Source of the DNA: Micavibrio sp.
Lineage (GTDB): Bacteria; Pseudomonadota; Alphaproteobacteria; Micavibrionales; Micavibrionaceae
Reading direction: 5' to 3'
DNA: 64,000 bases
NCBI GenBank assembly: GCA_026989265.1
Contig: JALSJP010000001.1
Coordinates: 222,471-286,470 of the forward strand
The notes under the pieces are model-generated. The model made no database searches and was not told the DNA's origin. It saw only the letters and a program-made list of their open reading frames with translations. The position numbers were made by a program, and so were the translations under genes. Each line of letters starts with the position of its first letter. Position 1 is the stretch's first letter. Below are positions 55,656 through 63,064 of this stretch, in pieces.

Positions 55656-56590
55656 CAAAAGAATTAATATCCATTGTAATTCCTTGCTATAACGAAGAAG
55701 AAGTTATCAATATATGCCATGATGCGCTTACCAAGGTTATTGATGATATGGATTATAATTTTGAGATAATCTATATAAATGATGGTAGTTTTGACAACAC
55801 AAAAAGCCTTTTGGAAGCTATATATCAAAAAGATAAACGAGCCGTCATTATAAATTTCTCCCGTAATTTTGGCAAAGAAGCCGCTATGACTGCTGGAATT
55901 GATAATGCGCGTGGCGGCGCTCTTATAATTTTAGATGCGGATTTGCAAGATCCACCGTCGCTTATTCCTGATATGATTGCAATTTGGAAAGAAACTGGCG
56001 CAGACGTTGTTTATGGTCAAAGGATAGAGCGCGAAGGCGAGACATGGTTTAAGAAATTCACCTCTAATGGCTTTTATAATGTCATAAACTTCATAGCGAA
56101 TAACGTAGAAATACCTAAAAACACAGGCGATTTTCGCCTTATGAACAGGCGTTCTATTGATGCGCTTATTCAACTACGTGAAAAACATCGATTTATGAAG
56201 GGCTTATTCGCATGGATTGGCTTTCATCAAGTGGCTATGCAATATAATAGAGAGCCAAGAGCAGCAGGAAAGACGAAATGGAATTACTTCCAGCTATTTA
56301 ACCTAGCAATGGAAGGAATAGCAGGATTTAGCACAAAGCCCTTAAGAGTGGCCAGCCTATTCGGTCTATTAATATCCATAGCATCATTCATGTTTGGCAT
56401 ATTTATTATATTCAAAACATTATTCTATGGCTCTGACGTTGCGGGTTGGGCATCAATATCGGTTATGATAGCATTCTTAAGCGGAATACAGCTACTAACT
56501 ATCGGGGTATTGGGCGAATATATCGGGCGAATTTTCGGAGAGACTAAAAAAAGACCACTATATTTTATAGACACCGTCATAAAAAAATAA
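55652..56590 (+). CDS. GtrB/DPM1-like family 2 glycosyltransferase
   Basis: The 312-residue protein has a GT-A domain: ISIVIPCYNEEEVINICHDA, the DxD region ALIILDADLQDPPSLIPDMI, GADVVYGQRIEREGETWFKK and the NTGDFRLMNRRSIDAL acceptor loop. Two membrane helices follow at the C-terminus (VASLFGLLISIASFMFGIFI and SVMIAFLSGIQLLTIGVLGE), the bactoprenol glucosyltransferase layout. It would load a sugar from UDP-sugar onto undecaprenyl phosphate. With GtrA-like and GT-C genes alongside it forms a three-gene modification set. Confidence 0.9.
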   Translation: MTKELISIVIPCYNEEEVINICHDALTKVIDDMDYNFEIIYINDGSFDNTKSLLEAIYQKDKRAVIINFSRNFGKEAAMTAGIDNARGGALIILDADLQDPPSLIPDMIAIWKETGADVVYGQRIEREGETWFKKFTSNGFYNVINFIANNVEIPKNTGDFRLMNRRSIDALIQLREKHRFMKGLFAWIGFHQVAMQYNREPRAAGKTKWNYFQLFNLAMEGIAGFSTKPLRVASLFGLLISIASFMFGIFIIFKTLFYGSDVAGWASISVMIAFLSGIQLLTIGVLGEYIGRIFGETKKRPLYFIDTVIKK

Positions 56591-56642
56591 CATACTAATC
56601 ATTCATCTATTTTTTAAATATCATAAAATAAGGTTACAATTT

Positions 56643-57608
56643 ATGTCACAAGTAAATAATAAAATCCTCCCTGAAAAAGGCAAGAAATACCGTCTTATAA
56701 CTCGTAGTGATATGGATGGGCTGGTATGCGGTATTATTTTAAAAGAGCTGGATTTTATTGATGATATTATGTTTGCTCATCCAAAAGACATGCAAGATGG
56801 TCTTATCGAGGTCGGAGAAAACGACATAACAACCAATCTGCCATATAATGAAGGCGCATATATTGCTTTTGACCATCACGCAAGTGAAGAATCACGCATA
56901 AAAGGCAAGCCAAATAACCATGTGATAAATGTAGATGCTCCATCGGCTGCACGCGTGGTTTATGATTATTTTGGCGGGGCAGATGCTCTTCCCAATATCT
57001 CAGAAGATATGATGACAGCCGTCGACAAGGCGGATACTGCTGATTTCACAAAAGAAGAAATACTTTCATCCGAAGGTTGGGGGCTTTTAAGCTTTATTAT
57101 GGATGCAAGAACAGGGCTTGGGCGTTTTCGGGATTTTAATATTTCTAACTATCAACTAATGATGAAGTTAATTGATCATTGCCGCGATAATAATAATATC
57201 AATGACATACTAAATTTGCCCGATGTAAAGGAACGCGTTGATCTTTATTTTGAACATCAACTAAAATGTAGAGAACAGATCGAGCGATGCGCTAGCGTTC
57301 ATGACAATCTTGTGGTGCTTGACCTGCGCAAGGAAGAAACAATATGGGCTGGAAACCGCTTTGTCATTTATGCGCTTTTTCCAAGCTGTAATATCTCAAT
57401 CCATATTGTATGGGGCAAGAACAAGCAAAACACTGTGTTTGCGACTGGTAAATCAATATTAGACCGTAGCAGCAAAACAGATATAGGCGCATTAATGCTT
57501 GAATATGGCGGCGGCGGACATCACGCTGCAGGCACATGTCAAATTGCTAATCTAAAGTCAGAAGAAGTGCTGCAAGAGCTAATCTCTCGCATTAACGCTG
57601 ATGGCTAA
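56643..57608 (+). CDS. DHH/DHHA1 phosphoesterase family protein
   Basis: The 321-residue protein has the DHH-family motifs: RLITRSDMDGLVCGIILKEL (D-x-D-G), the FDHHASEESR (DHH), VDKADTADFT, and the DHHA1 motif YGGGGHHAAGTCQIANL near the C-terminus. Such enzymes cleave short oligonucleotides, cyclic dinucleotides or polyphosphate; which one applies here is not readable. Its stop overlaps the LD-carboxypeptidase gene by eight bases, so the two are co-transcribed. Confidence 0.88.
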   Translation: MSQVNNKILPEKGKKYRLITRSDMDGLVCGIILKELDFIDDIMFAHPKDMQDGLIEVGENDITTNLPYNEGAYIAFDHHASEESRIKGKPNNHVINVDAPSAARVVYDYFGGADALPNISEDMMTAVDKADTADFTKEEILSSEGWGLLSFIMDARTGLGRFRDFNISNYQLMMKLIDHCRDNNNINDILNLPDVKERVDLYFEHQLKCREQIERCASVHDNLVVLDLRKEETIWAGNRFVIYALFPSCNISIHIVWGKNKQNTVFATGKSILDRSSKTDIGALMLEYGGGGHHAAGTCQIANLKSEEVLQELISRINADG

Positions 57609-58518
57609 CATCATCCCACCAGCACTTAATAAAGGTGATAAAATTGGCGTTTTTGCGCCCTCTAGCTATGTTGAAAAAGAGGATATAGAAAAGTCCAAAG
57701 CTTTGTTAGAAAGCCTTGGCTTTGAAGTTTTCATCCATCCACAAACATATGAGCGCGAGAACCAATCCGCAGGTAATCACTTGCAAAAATCACTTGCGTT
57801 CCAAGGGCTTTGGCAGCGCAAGGATATAAAAGCAATATGGGCGGCGGGCGGCGGCAATAGATGCGCTCACCTATTAGAAACTATAAATTTTGAGCGGCTA
57901 AAAAACAGCACTCCTAAAATCTTGATTGGGTTTAGCGATGTTACATCTTTGCTAAACGCCGTATATGCACATACAAATATTTCGACGTTCCATGGGGAAG
58001 TATTTAAAAATGTTCATAAATACAAGCAATTAGACCATCTTTTAGAACTGCTAGGCGGGGACATAGTTAGCTATCCCGTTAATCAGGGTAACATTCTTAA
58101 AAGTGGTAGCGCAAAAGGCGTGCTTATTGGCGGGAATTTAAGCATATTTCAATATCTGCCTCAAACACTGCCAAATGATTTTTATAAGGATAGCATTTTA
58201 TTTCTTGAAGATTGCAACGAAGAATTAAGCCGCGTTGATCGTATGTTTTTACACCTTAAACGAATCGGCGTTTTAGATAAAATAAATGCGCTCGCATTTG
58301 GGCAGTTCACAAATATGCAAGAATCAGGTCGCCCGTTCGGATACAGCCTTAAAGATATAATATCAGAACATACTGATGGGCTTGATATACCCGTGTTATA
58401 CAATCTGCCTTTTGGTCATGGCGAGGATTTATACACAATGCCAATAGGCGTGGATGCGGAAATAAATACAGATACTTGCGAATTTACTTTGCTTGAGGCG
58501 GCTTCTTGTAAGCCTTAA
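57601..58518 (+). CDS. ldcA: LD-carboxypeptidase (S66 family)
   Basis: The 305-residue serine peptidase has IWAAGGGNRCAHLLETINFE, the nucleophile segment KILIGFSDVTSLLNAVYAHT, FHGEVFKN, VLIGGNLSIFQYL and a C-terminal NLPFGHGEDLYTMPIGVDAE with the catalytic His. It trims the terminal D-Ala from L,D-peptides in murein recycling, in the cytoplasm (no signal peptide). It overlaps the DHH gene upstream and, by 35 bases, the convergent NTF2-like gene. Confidence 0.9.
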   Translation: MANIIPPALNKGDKIGVFAPSSYVEKEDIEKSKALLESLGFEVFIHPQTYERENQSAGNHLQKSLAFQGLWQRKDIKAIWAAGGGNRCAHLLETINFERLKNSTPKILIGFSDVTSLLNAVYAHTNISTFHGEVFKNVHKYKQLDHLLELLGGDIVSYPVNQGNILKSGSAKGVLIGGNLSIFQYLPQTLPNDFYKDSILFLEDCNEELSRVDRMFLHLKRIGVLDKINALAFGQFTNMQESGRPFGYSLKDIISEHTDGLDIPVLYNLPFGHGEDLYTMPIGVDAEINTDTCEFTLLEAASCKP

Positions 58519-58927
58519 TGTCAAAGCCACTATGCTCCCCCCAAAATTCACAGCAAGAATAAATTTTACCATCTGGCAAAAATTTAAGCTCGCTCATACC
58601 CTCCATTATTAATGGCTCTGGCATGCTGCGCTCCATAAGCTTTTTGCGCGGGGTATAGCGATAGCTCCAAAACATGTAAGCAACATCTTGCCTGCGCCCC
58701 CACATAAAATCACTAACCTTATAGCTAGCATTCTTATAGGTCCTTAAGCGGTGATCTAAAGTTCGCTCTGCCTCAATTCTTCCTACAGCATTATGATAAG
58801 GGTCTTGAAATGAAAATGATGGATCAGACATGGTTTCTAGCAAGCCGATAGAACGCAAGCTTAGCTTTTCAGTATATTCGACATAGTCTTCTAATGGTTT
58901 TTGTAGATGTAAGTTAGGCTGGATCAT
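58484..58927 (-). CDS. NTF2-like (SnoaL-type) fold protein
   Basis: The 147-residue protein has the small NTF2-like alpha/beta pattern: an N-terminal helix (LEDYVEYTEKLSLRSIGLLE), a central DPSFSFQDPYHNAVG, and strands YKVSDFMWGRRQDVAYMFWS, LIMEGMSELKFLPDGKIYSC and the C-terminal CEFWGEHSGFDIKAYKK. Members bind small ligands or are isomerases; role unknown. ATG 58927 (MIQPNLHLQ) was preferred over 58957. It overlaps the convergent ldcA by 35 bases, one of the largest overlaps here. Confidence 0.75.
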   Translation of the reverse strand: MIQPNLHLQKPLEDYVEYTEKLSLRSIGLLETMSDPSFSFQDPYHNAVGRIEAERTLDHRLRTYKNASYKVSDFMWGRRQDVAYMFWSYRYTPRKKLMERSMPEPLIMEGMSELKFLPDGKIYSCCEFWGEHSGFDIKAYKKPPQAK

Positions 58928-59013
58928 GCTCGTATTATAGCCGTTAAAACACAGCATTAAAACACCAAAACATTAAAGATATGTAAATATTTTGATTTTT
59001 CTGTCTATTTATG

Positions 59014-59042
59014 TTGAAAAAAGGTGAAAAATTTGTTATGCT
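59014..59042 (+). promoter_or_regulatory. Predicted carD promoter with long leader
   Basis: TTGAAA (59014-59019) and TATGCT (59037-59042) are exactly 17 bases apart, about 125 bases before carD. The leader contains a stable GCC-GAAA-GGC tetraloop hairpin and then an AT-rich stretch before AGGTG and the start. Such a long 5' region may hold a regulatory structure. Confidence 0.45.
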
Positions 59043-59167
59043 CTGTTTTATGTTCAGTTAGTTAAGTTAGCCGAAAGGCAAAGTGAGTAACCTTTTACAG
59101 TCATGTAAATTGGTGTTCTCATAGCATTTTATAACAATTATTAATTTATAGAGATAGGTGAAAAAAT

Positions 59168-59728
59168 ATGGCTGGTAATGATAATTTCGATTTTAAAGCA
59201 GGTGATAACGTAGTATATGCAGTTCATGGCGTTGGCGTTGTTGAAGGCGTGGAAACACAAACAATTGCAGGTATGGAAATTTCTTTATATGTGGTTGGCT
59301 TTGAAAAAGACCGTATGCGCCTGAAGATCCCTGTTGGAAAAGCAGAAATTTCAGGCTTGCGCAAGCTTAGCTCTAATGAACGTCTTGGCGATGCCTTGCA
59401 AACTCTTAAAGGTCGCTCACGTGTTCGCCGTACAATGTGGAGCCGTAGAGCGCAAGAATATGCAACAAAGATAAATTCTGGCGACCCTGTATCTATCGCA
59501 GAAGTATTGCGCGATCTAAAGCGCAGCAATGATGACAACGATCAATCATATAGTGAGCGTCAAATATACCAATCAGCGCTTGAACGTCTTGCACGTGAAG
59601 TTGCCGCGATTGATGATATTACAGAGGTAAAAGCCACTGAGAAGCTTGAAGATATTATGATGAGCACCATTAAATCTGCTGCTGTTAGCAATGATGATAA
59701 TAGTGATAAATCTCAAGAAGCTGCATAG
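59168..59728 (+). CDS. carD: CarD-family transcription regulator
   Basis: The 186-residue protein has the RNA-polymerase interaction domain at the start: FKAGDNVVYAVHGVGVVEGV, then KDRMRLKIPVGKAEISGLRK and the helical DNA-binding part with RRTMWSRRAQEYATKINSGD, VSIAEVLRDLKRSNDD and YQSALERLAREVAAI. CarD binds RNA polymerase beta and stabilises open complexes, so it affects many promoters, including rRNA ones. A strong terminator follows. The C-terminal tail is acidic (NDDNSDKSQEAA). Confidence 0.95.
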   Translation: MAGNDNFDFKAGDNVVYAVHGVGVVEGVETQTIAGMEISLYVVGFEKDRMRLKIPVGKAEISGLRKLSSNERLGDALQTLKGRSRVRRTMWSRRAQEYATKINSGDPVSIAEVLRDLKRSNDDNDQSYSERQIYQSALERLAREVAAIDDITEVKATEKLEDIMMSTIKSAAVSNDDNSDKSQEAA

Positions 59729-59750
59729 ATTATTTTTAAATTACCATATC

Positions 59751-59787
59751 AATCAGGCACATCAATACTCCGTGTGCCTGATTTTTT
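59751..59787 (+). terminator. Rho-independent terminator of carD
   Basis: AATCAGGCACA (59751-59761) pairs perfectly with TGTGCCTGATT (59773-59783), an 11-pair stem with an 11-base loop, followed by more T (to 59787). It overlaps the last codon of the convergent M48 gene. Confidence 0.9.
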
Positions 59788-61255
59788 AATCCACCACAAT
59801 TTTATAGAGCCTGTTTGGTATGATTTTATCACTAGGACTTAGACCATTAAGAACGCGGAAACGCTGCTCTTTATGGTCGCTTTGTGCCATGCGCCGCGCA
59901 AGCTTTGCAACGCTATCACCAGCTTTGCTTACAATGATCTTAATGCGATAAGGACGCATGTCGCGCTTTTCTTTCTCGCTCATACGGCTAAAGCTATATG
60001 TTGATCTTTTTAAATCATTAAGCTGAGCGCTTGAAAGACCGTTAGGGATAGCCACTTGAAAGCGCACAACTTTGTTATCGCTCCACTTGATCGCAACCAA
60101 TTGCACCTGCATTGGTCTGCCATTAATATTGCCATTAAACGAAGCTGTTGCCGCGCTCATACCGTTAACACGTATATTTTCTGCGCCCGTTACAGGCTCA
60201 CCATGCATCCAAACATCTTTAATGAATGACATCGGGGATAAGGCATTTTTATTCAGGGCAATATCAAAAATAATAACCGCACCATTTTTGGCGGCGGCTA
60301 TAACTTGTGAAGGCTGATTTATAATCTTATAATTTTCAGGTACAGAGAATTTAAAGCCCATATTAGGGTGATAAAAATTACGCCCTCGAGCAAAGCCTTG
60401 CTCTGCGCTGTCGCCATATATAACGCCATCAAGCATACGCAAGTATGATGAGCGATTATCTATCCATTTATTATTTGCGCCCTGCCCTGCATATTGCTGA
60501 GCTTCTGATATTGTTTTATTAACCCTGTCTTGCGTTGCGGGGTGAGTTGCGAAATATCCGCCGCCTTTAGAAGATTTTTTCTTATCCACCATATCTTGTA
60601 ATGCGCTATCAGCTTGTAAATTACGCAAGAATCCAGCCATTGCCTTTGGGTTATATCCTGAGCGCACAAGATAGCGAATACCAAGGCTATCGGCTTGCAT
60701 TTCCTGCCCTCTTGAGTAGGATTTCATGAATAGATCAGAGCCAATCCCTAAAGCTTGCGATACGCCAGAACTGCCGACGGCTGCGGATAATACCATCGCG
60801 CCCAATGATGTAACCATGCCGCGGGAGTAGCGCTCCGCCGAGTGGCGAGCCGTGATATGCCCCGTTTCATGAGCGAGGACTCCTGCCATTTCTGCCTCAC
60901 TATTAGCCAGAGATAACAGCCCGCGCGTCATGTAAATATACCCGCCCGGAAGAGCAAATGCGTTAATCATCGGGCTATCTAGCAGATAAAACTTGTACTC
61001 AACTTCGGGGCGCTCCGTGTATTTAACAACTTTTGCACCAACGCGGCTCATATATTCTCCGAGCTTTTTATCATCATAAATGCCATATTGCTTTATAATT
61101 TTGGAATGCTCCTTTGCGCCGATCTGCAATTCTTGAGACGGAGACATAAGGGCTGTAAATTGATTCTTACCTGTGGCAGGATTTGTGCTACAACCAGTTA
61201 AACCATGCGTCAATATAAGGACGCTAAAAATATAAAAGAAACGCTTTATCATCAT
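59786..61255 (-). CDS. M48 metalloprotease lipoprotein with C-terminal LysM
   Basis: The 489-residue protein begins with a lipoprotein signal (MMIKRFFYIFSVLILTHGLT, lipobox LTGC). It has the M48 zinc motif MAGVLAHETGHITARHSAER, a third ligand Glu in GQEMQADSLGIRYL, and a C-terminal LysM-like module (VSKAGDSVAKLARRMAQSDH; PNRLYKIVVD). It resembles BepA/LoiP-type envelope quality-control proteases. ATG 61255 was chosen because the lipoprotein signal starts there. Its start codon shares a CATG with the divergent SNase-like gene, and a minus-strand TGGTCA-N16-TAAAAT ends seven bases before it. Confidence 0.9.
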   Translation of the reverse strand: MMIKRFFYIFSVLILTHGLTGCSTNPATGKNQFTALMSPSQELQIGAKEHSKIIKQYGIYDDKKLGEYMSRVGAKVVKYTERPEVEYKFYLLDSPMINAFALPGGYIYMTRGLLSLANSEAEMAGVLAHETGHITARHSAERYSRGMVTSLGAMVLSAAVGSSGVSQALGIGSDLFMKSYSRGQEMQADSLGIRYLVRSGYNPKAMAGFLRNLQADSALQDMVDKKKSSKGGGYFATHPATQDRVNKTISEAQQYAGQGANNKWIDNRSSYLRMLDGVIYGDSAEQGFARGRNFYHPNMGFKFSVPENYKIINQPSQVIAAAKNGAVIIFDIALNKNALSPMSFIKDVWMHGEPVTGAENIRVNGMSAATASFNGNINGRPMQVQLVAIKWSDNKVVRFQVAIPNGLSSAQLNDLKRSTYSFSRMSEKEKRDMRPYRIKIIVSKAGDSVAKLARRMAQSDHKEQRFRVLNGLSPSDKIIPNRLYKIVVD

Positions 61256-62090
61256 GAAAAAGATTTTAACCATATTTTCCTTTGTGACCAGCTTATTTTT
61301 TAGCTCTGGGATATTTGCGCAAGAAAATATTATTCCAAGCGGTGATTTTTCATCCTTAAGAAAAACTGGGATAGCAAAAGTTATCGAGGTGGTTAATCCT
61401 TTAACTGTGAATCTAGATAATGGGGGCATCATTCATTTGGCAGGGCTTGATTTCCCCGATTTAGATTTCTATGAGTCGGGTGATTTAGCTATAACCGCGC
61501 AAAAAATACTTGAGGATTTCCTTGTCAACAAAAAGGTCATTATCTATCAAACCAAGTCAAAAGATAAAGGGCACACTAACCGTATGGGGCATGATATCGC
61601 GCATTTAGTGCGAGCAAATGATAATATCTGGACGCAAGGATTATTGCTATCACTTGGCGTGGCGCGGGTTAGGACTACTCAATATAACCCTGAAATGGCG
61701 GGGCAAATGCTTGCACTTGAAAATGGCGCGCGCACGAATAAATCTGGCATGTGGAATATGGATGAGCATAAGATATTATCCCCTGAGCAGGCAGAAGAAT
61801 ATATAGGTAGCTATCAAATTGTTGAGGGCAAGGTACAAAGCGCTTCTTTGCGCAAAAATAAGCTCTACTTAAATTTTGGTAATAATTGGCGCGATGATTT
61901 CACTGTGGCTATCTCTGCATTTAACTTACGGAAATTTGTAAAGGCAAAAATTGACCCTAAGCAATGGAACGGTAAACTAATCCGTGTGCGCGGCTGGATA
62001 AAATCATATAATGGCGCATATATGGAAATTGAGCATCCTGAACGCTTCGAAGCTTTATTCAAGCAGCAACAAAACATGGCGGGTGATTAA
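61254..62090 (+). CDS. SNase-like (thermonuclease-fold) exported protein lacking key catalytic residues
   Basis: The 278-residue protein has a signal peptide (KILTIFSFVTSLFFSSGIFA) and the SNase beta-barrel order of an alphaproteobacterial thermonuclease-like group: GIAKVIEVVNPLTVNLDNGG, IIHLAGLDFPDLDF, TNRMGHDIAHLV, GLLLSLGVARV and GARTNKSGMWNMD. The usual DGDT is NPLT (48-51), the Arg of VRLAGI is His61, and the later DR.GR is NR.GH. So nuclease activity is unlikely. The C-terminal half (YQIVEGKVQSASLRKNKLYL) resembles an OB fold. It overlaps pip by one base. Confidence 0.8.
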   Translation: MKKILTIFSFVTSLFFSSGIFAQENIIPSGDFSSLRKTGIAKVIEVVNPLTVNLDNGGIIHLAGLDFPDLDFYESGDLAITAQKILEDFLVNKKVIIYQTKSKDKGHTNRMGHDIAHLVRANDNIWTQGLLLSLGVARVRTTQYNPEMAGQMLALENGARTNKSGMWNMDEHKILSPEQAEEYIGSYQIVEGKVQSASLRKNKLYLNFGNNWRDDFTVAISAFNLRKFVKAKIDPKQWNGKLIRVRGWIKSYNGAYMEIEHPERFEALFKQQQNMAGD

Positions 62091-63055
62091 TGAGCCATAA
62101 ATCAAGACTACTTGACCTGTTTCCGCCAATAACGCCCTATTCCAGCGGGTTTTTAGAAGTTGATGACGTGCATAACCTATATTGGGAGCAAAGCGGAAAC
62201 CCTGACGGAGTTCCGATATTACTGCTGCATGGTGGACCGGGAGCGGGCGCAACCCCAATGCATAGGCGGTTTTTTGATCCCGAACATTATCGCATTATAA
62301 TATTCGATCAACGCGGGGCTGGACGTTCTTCTCCTTTGGGATGTTTAGAAAATAACACAACCGAGCATCTAATGGGTGATATTGAAATGCTGCGCGAGCG
62401 CCTTAATATTAATGACTGGCATATATTTGGCGGCTCATGGGGGTCAACTCTTGCACTATATTATGCTGCCAAACATAAAACTCGTTGCATCAGCCTAATA
62501 TTGCGCGGGATATTTTTATTAGAGCAATCAGAAATAGACTGGTTTTTATATGGCATAAGAAGCATTTACCCCGAAGCATGGGAGCAGTTTTCTAATTTTA
62601 TAGATATAGACAGGCGAAATGATTTACTTAACGCTTATTATGAGATTCTAACCGATGACAGCGACCCTGATAAGCAAATGCAAGCTGCTATCCATTGGAG
62701 CTTATATGAAGGCGCGTGCTCCTCGCTTATCCCCAATTACGAGACGATCACAACCGATGAGCAAAAACAAAATGCCCTAGCTCTAGCCCGCATTGAGGCA
62801 CATTATTTCAAAAATAATGTTATCCCAACAGAAAAAAGCCTGCTTAATGAAATTGAGGGCTTGCGCTCTATCCCCACAACCATTATTCAAGGGCGGTATG
62901 ATATTATATGCCCGATCAAAACCGCAAATAAATTGCATCAATCATGGTCAGAAGCAGATTATATAATTGTGCCAGATGCGGGGCATAGCGCGTTAGACGC
63001 GCCACTTCGCTCTCGGCTTATTGAAGCAACGCAAAGTACAAAAACTATAAAGTAG
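62090..63055 (+). CDS. pip: Proline iminopeptidase
   Basis: The 321-residue alpha/beta hydrolase (S33) releases N-terminal proline from peptides. Motifs: LLLHGGPGAGATPMHRRFFD, FDQRGAGRSSPLG, and the nucleophile elbow WHIFGGSWGSTLALYYA. The Asp is in QGRYDIICPIKTA and the catalytic His in VPDAGHSALDAPL. Complete. The start overlaps the SNase-like stop by one base (TAATG), so the genes are co-transcribed; pgk starts nine bases later. Confidence 0.93.
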   Translation: MSHKSRLLDLFPPITPYSSGFLEVDDVHNLYWEQSGNPDGVPILLLHGGPGAGATPMHRRFFDPEHYRIIIFDQRGAGRSSPLGCLENNTTEHLMGDIEMLRERLNINDWHIFGGSWGSTLALYYAAKHKTRCISLILRGIFLLEQSEIDWFLYGIRSIYPEAWEQFSNFIDIDRRNDLLNAYYEILTDDSDPDKQMQAAIHWSLYEGACSSLIPNYETITTDEQKQNALALARIEAHYFKNNVIPTEKSLLNEIEGLRSIPTTIIQGRYDIICPIKTANKLHQSWSEADYIIVPDAGHSALDAPLRSRLIEATQSTKTIK

Positions 63056-63064
63056 AGTGTAATT

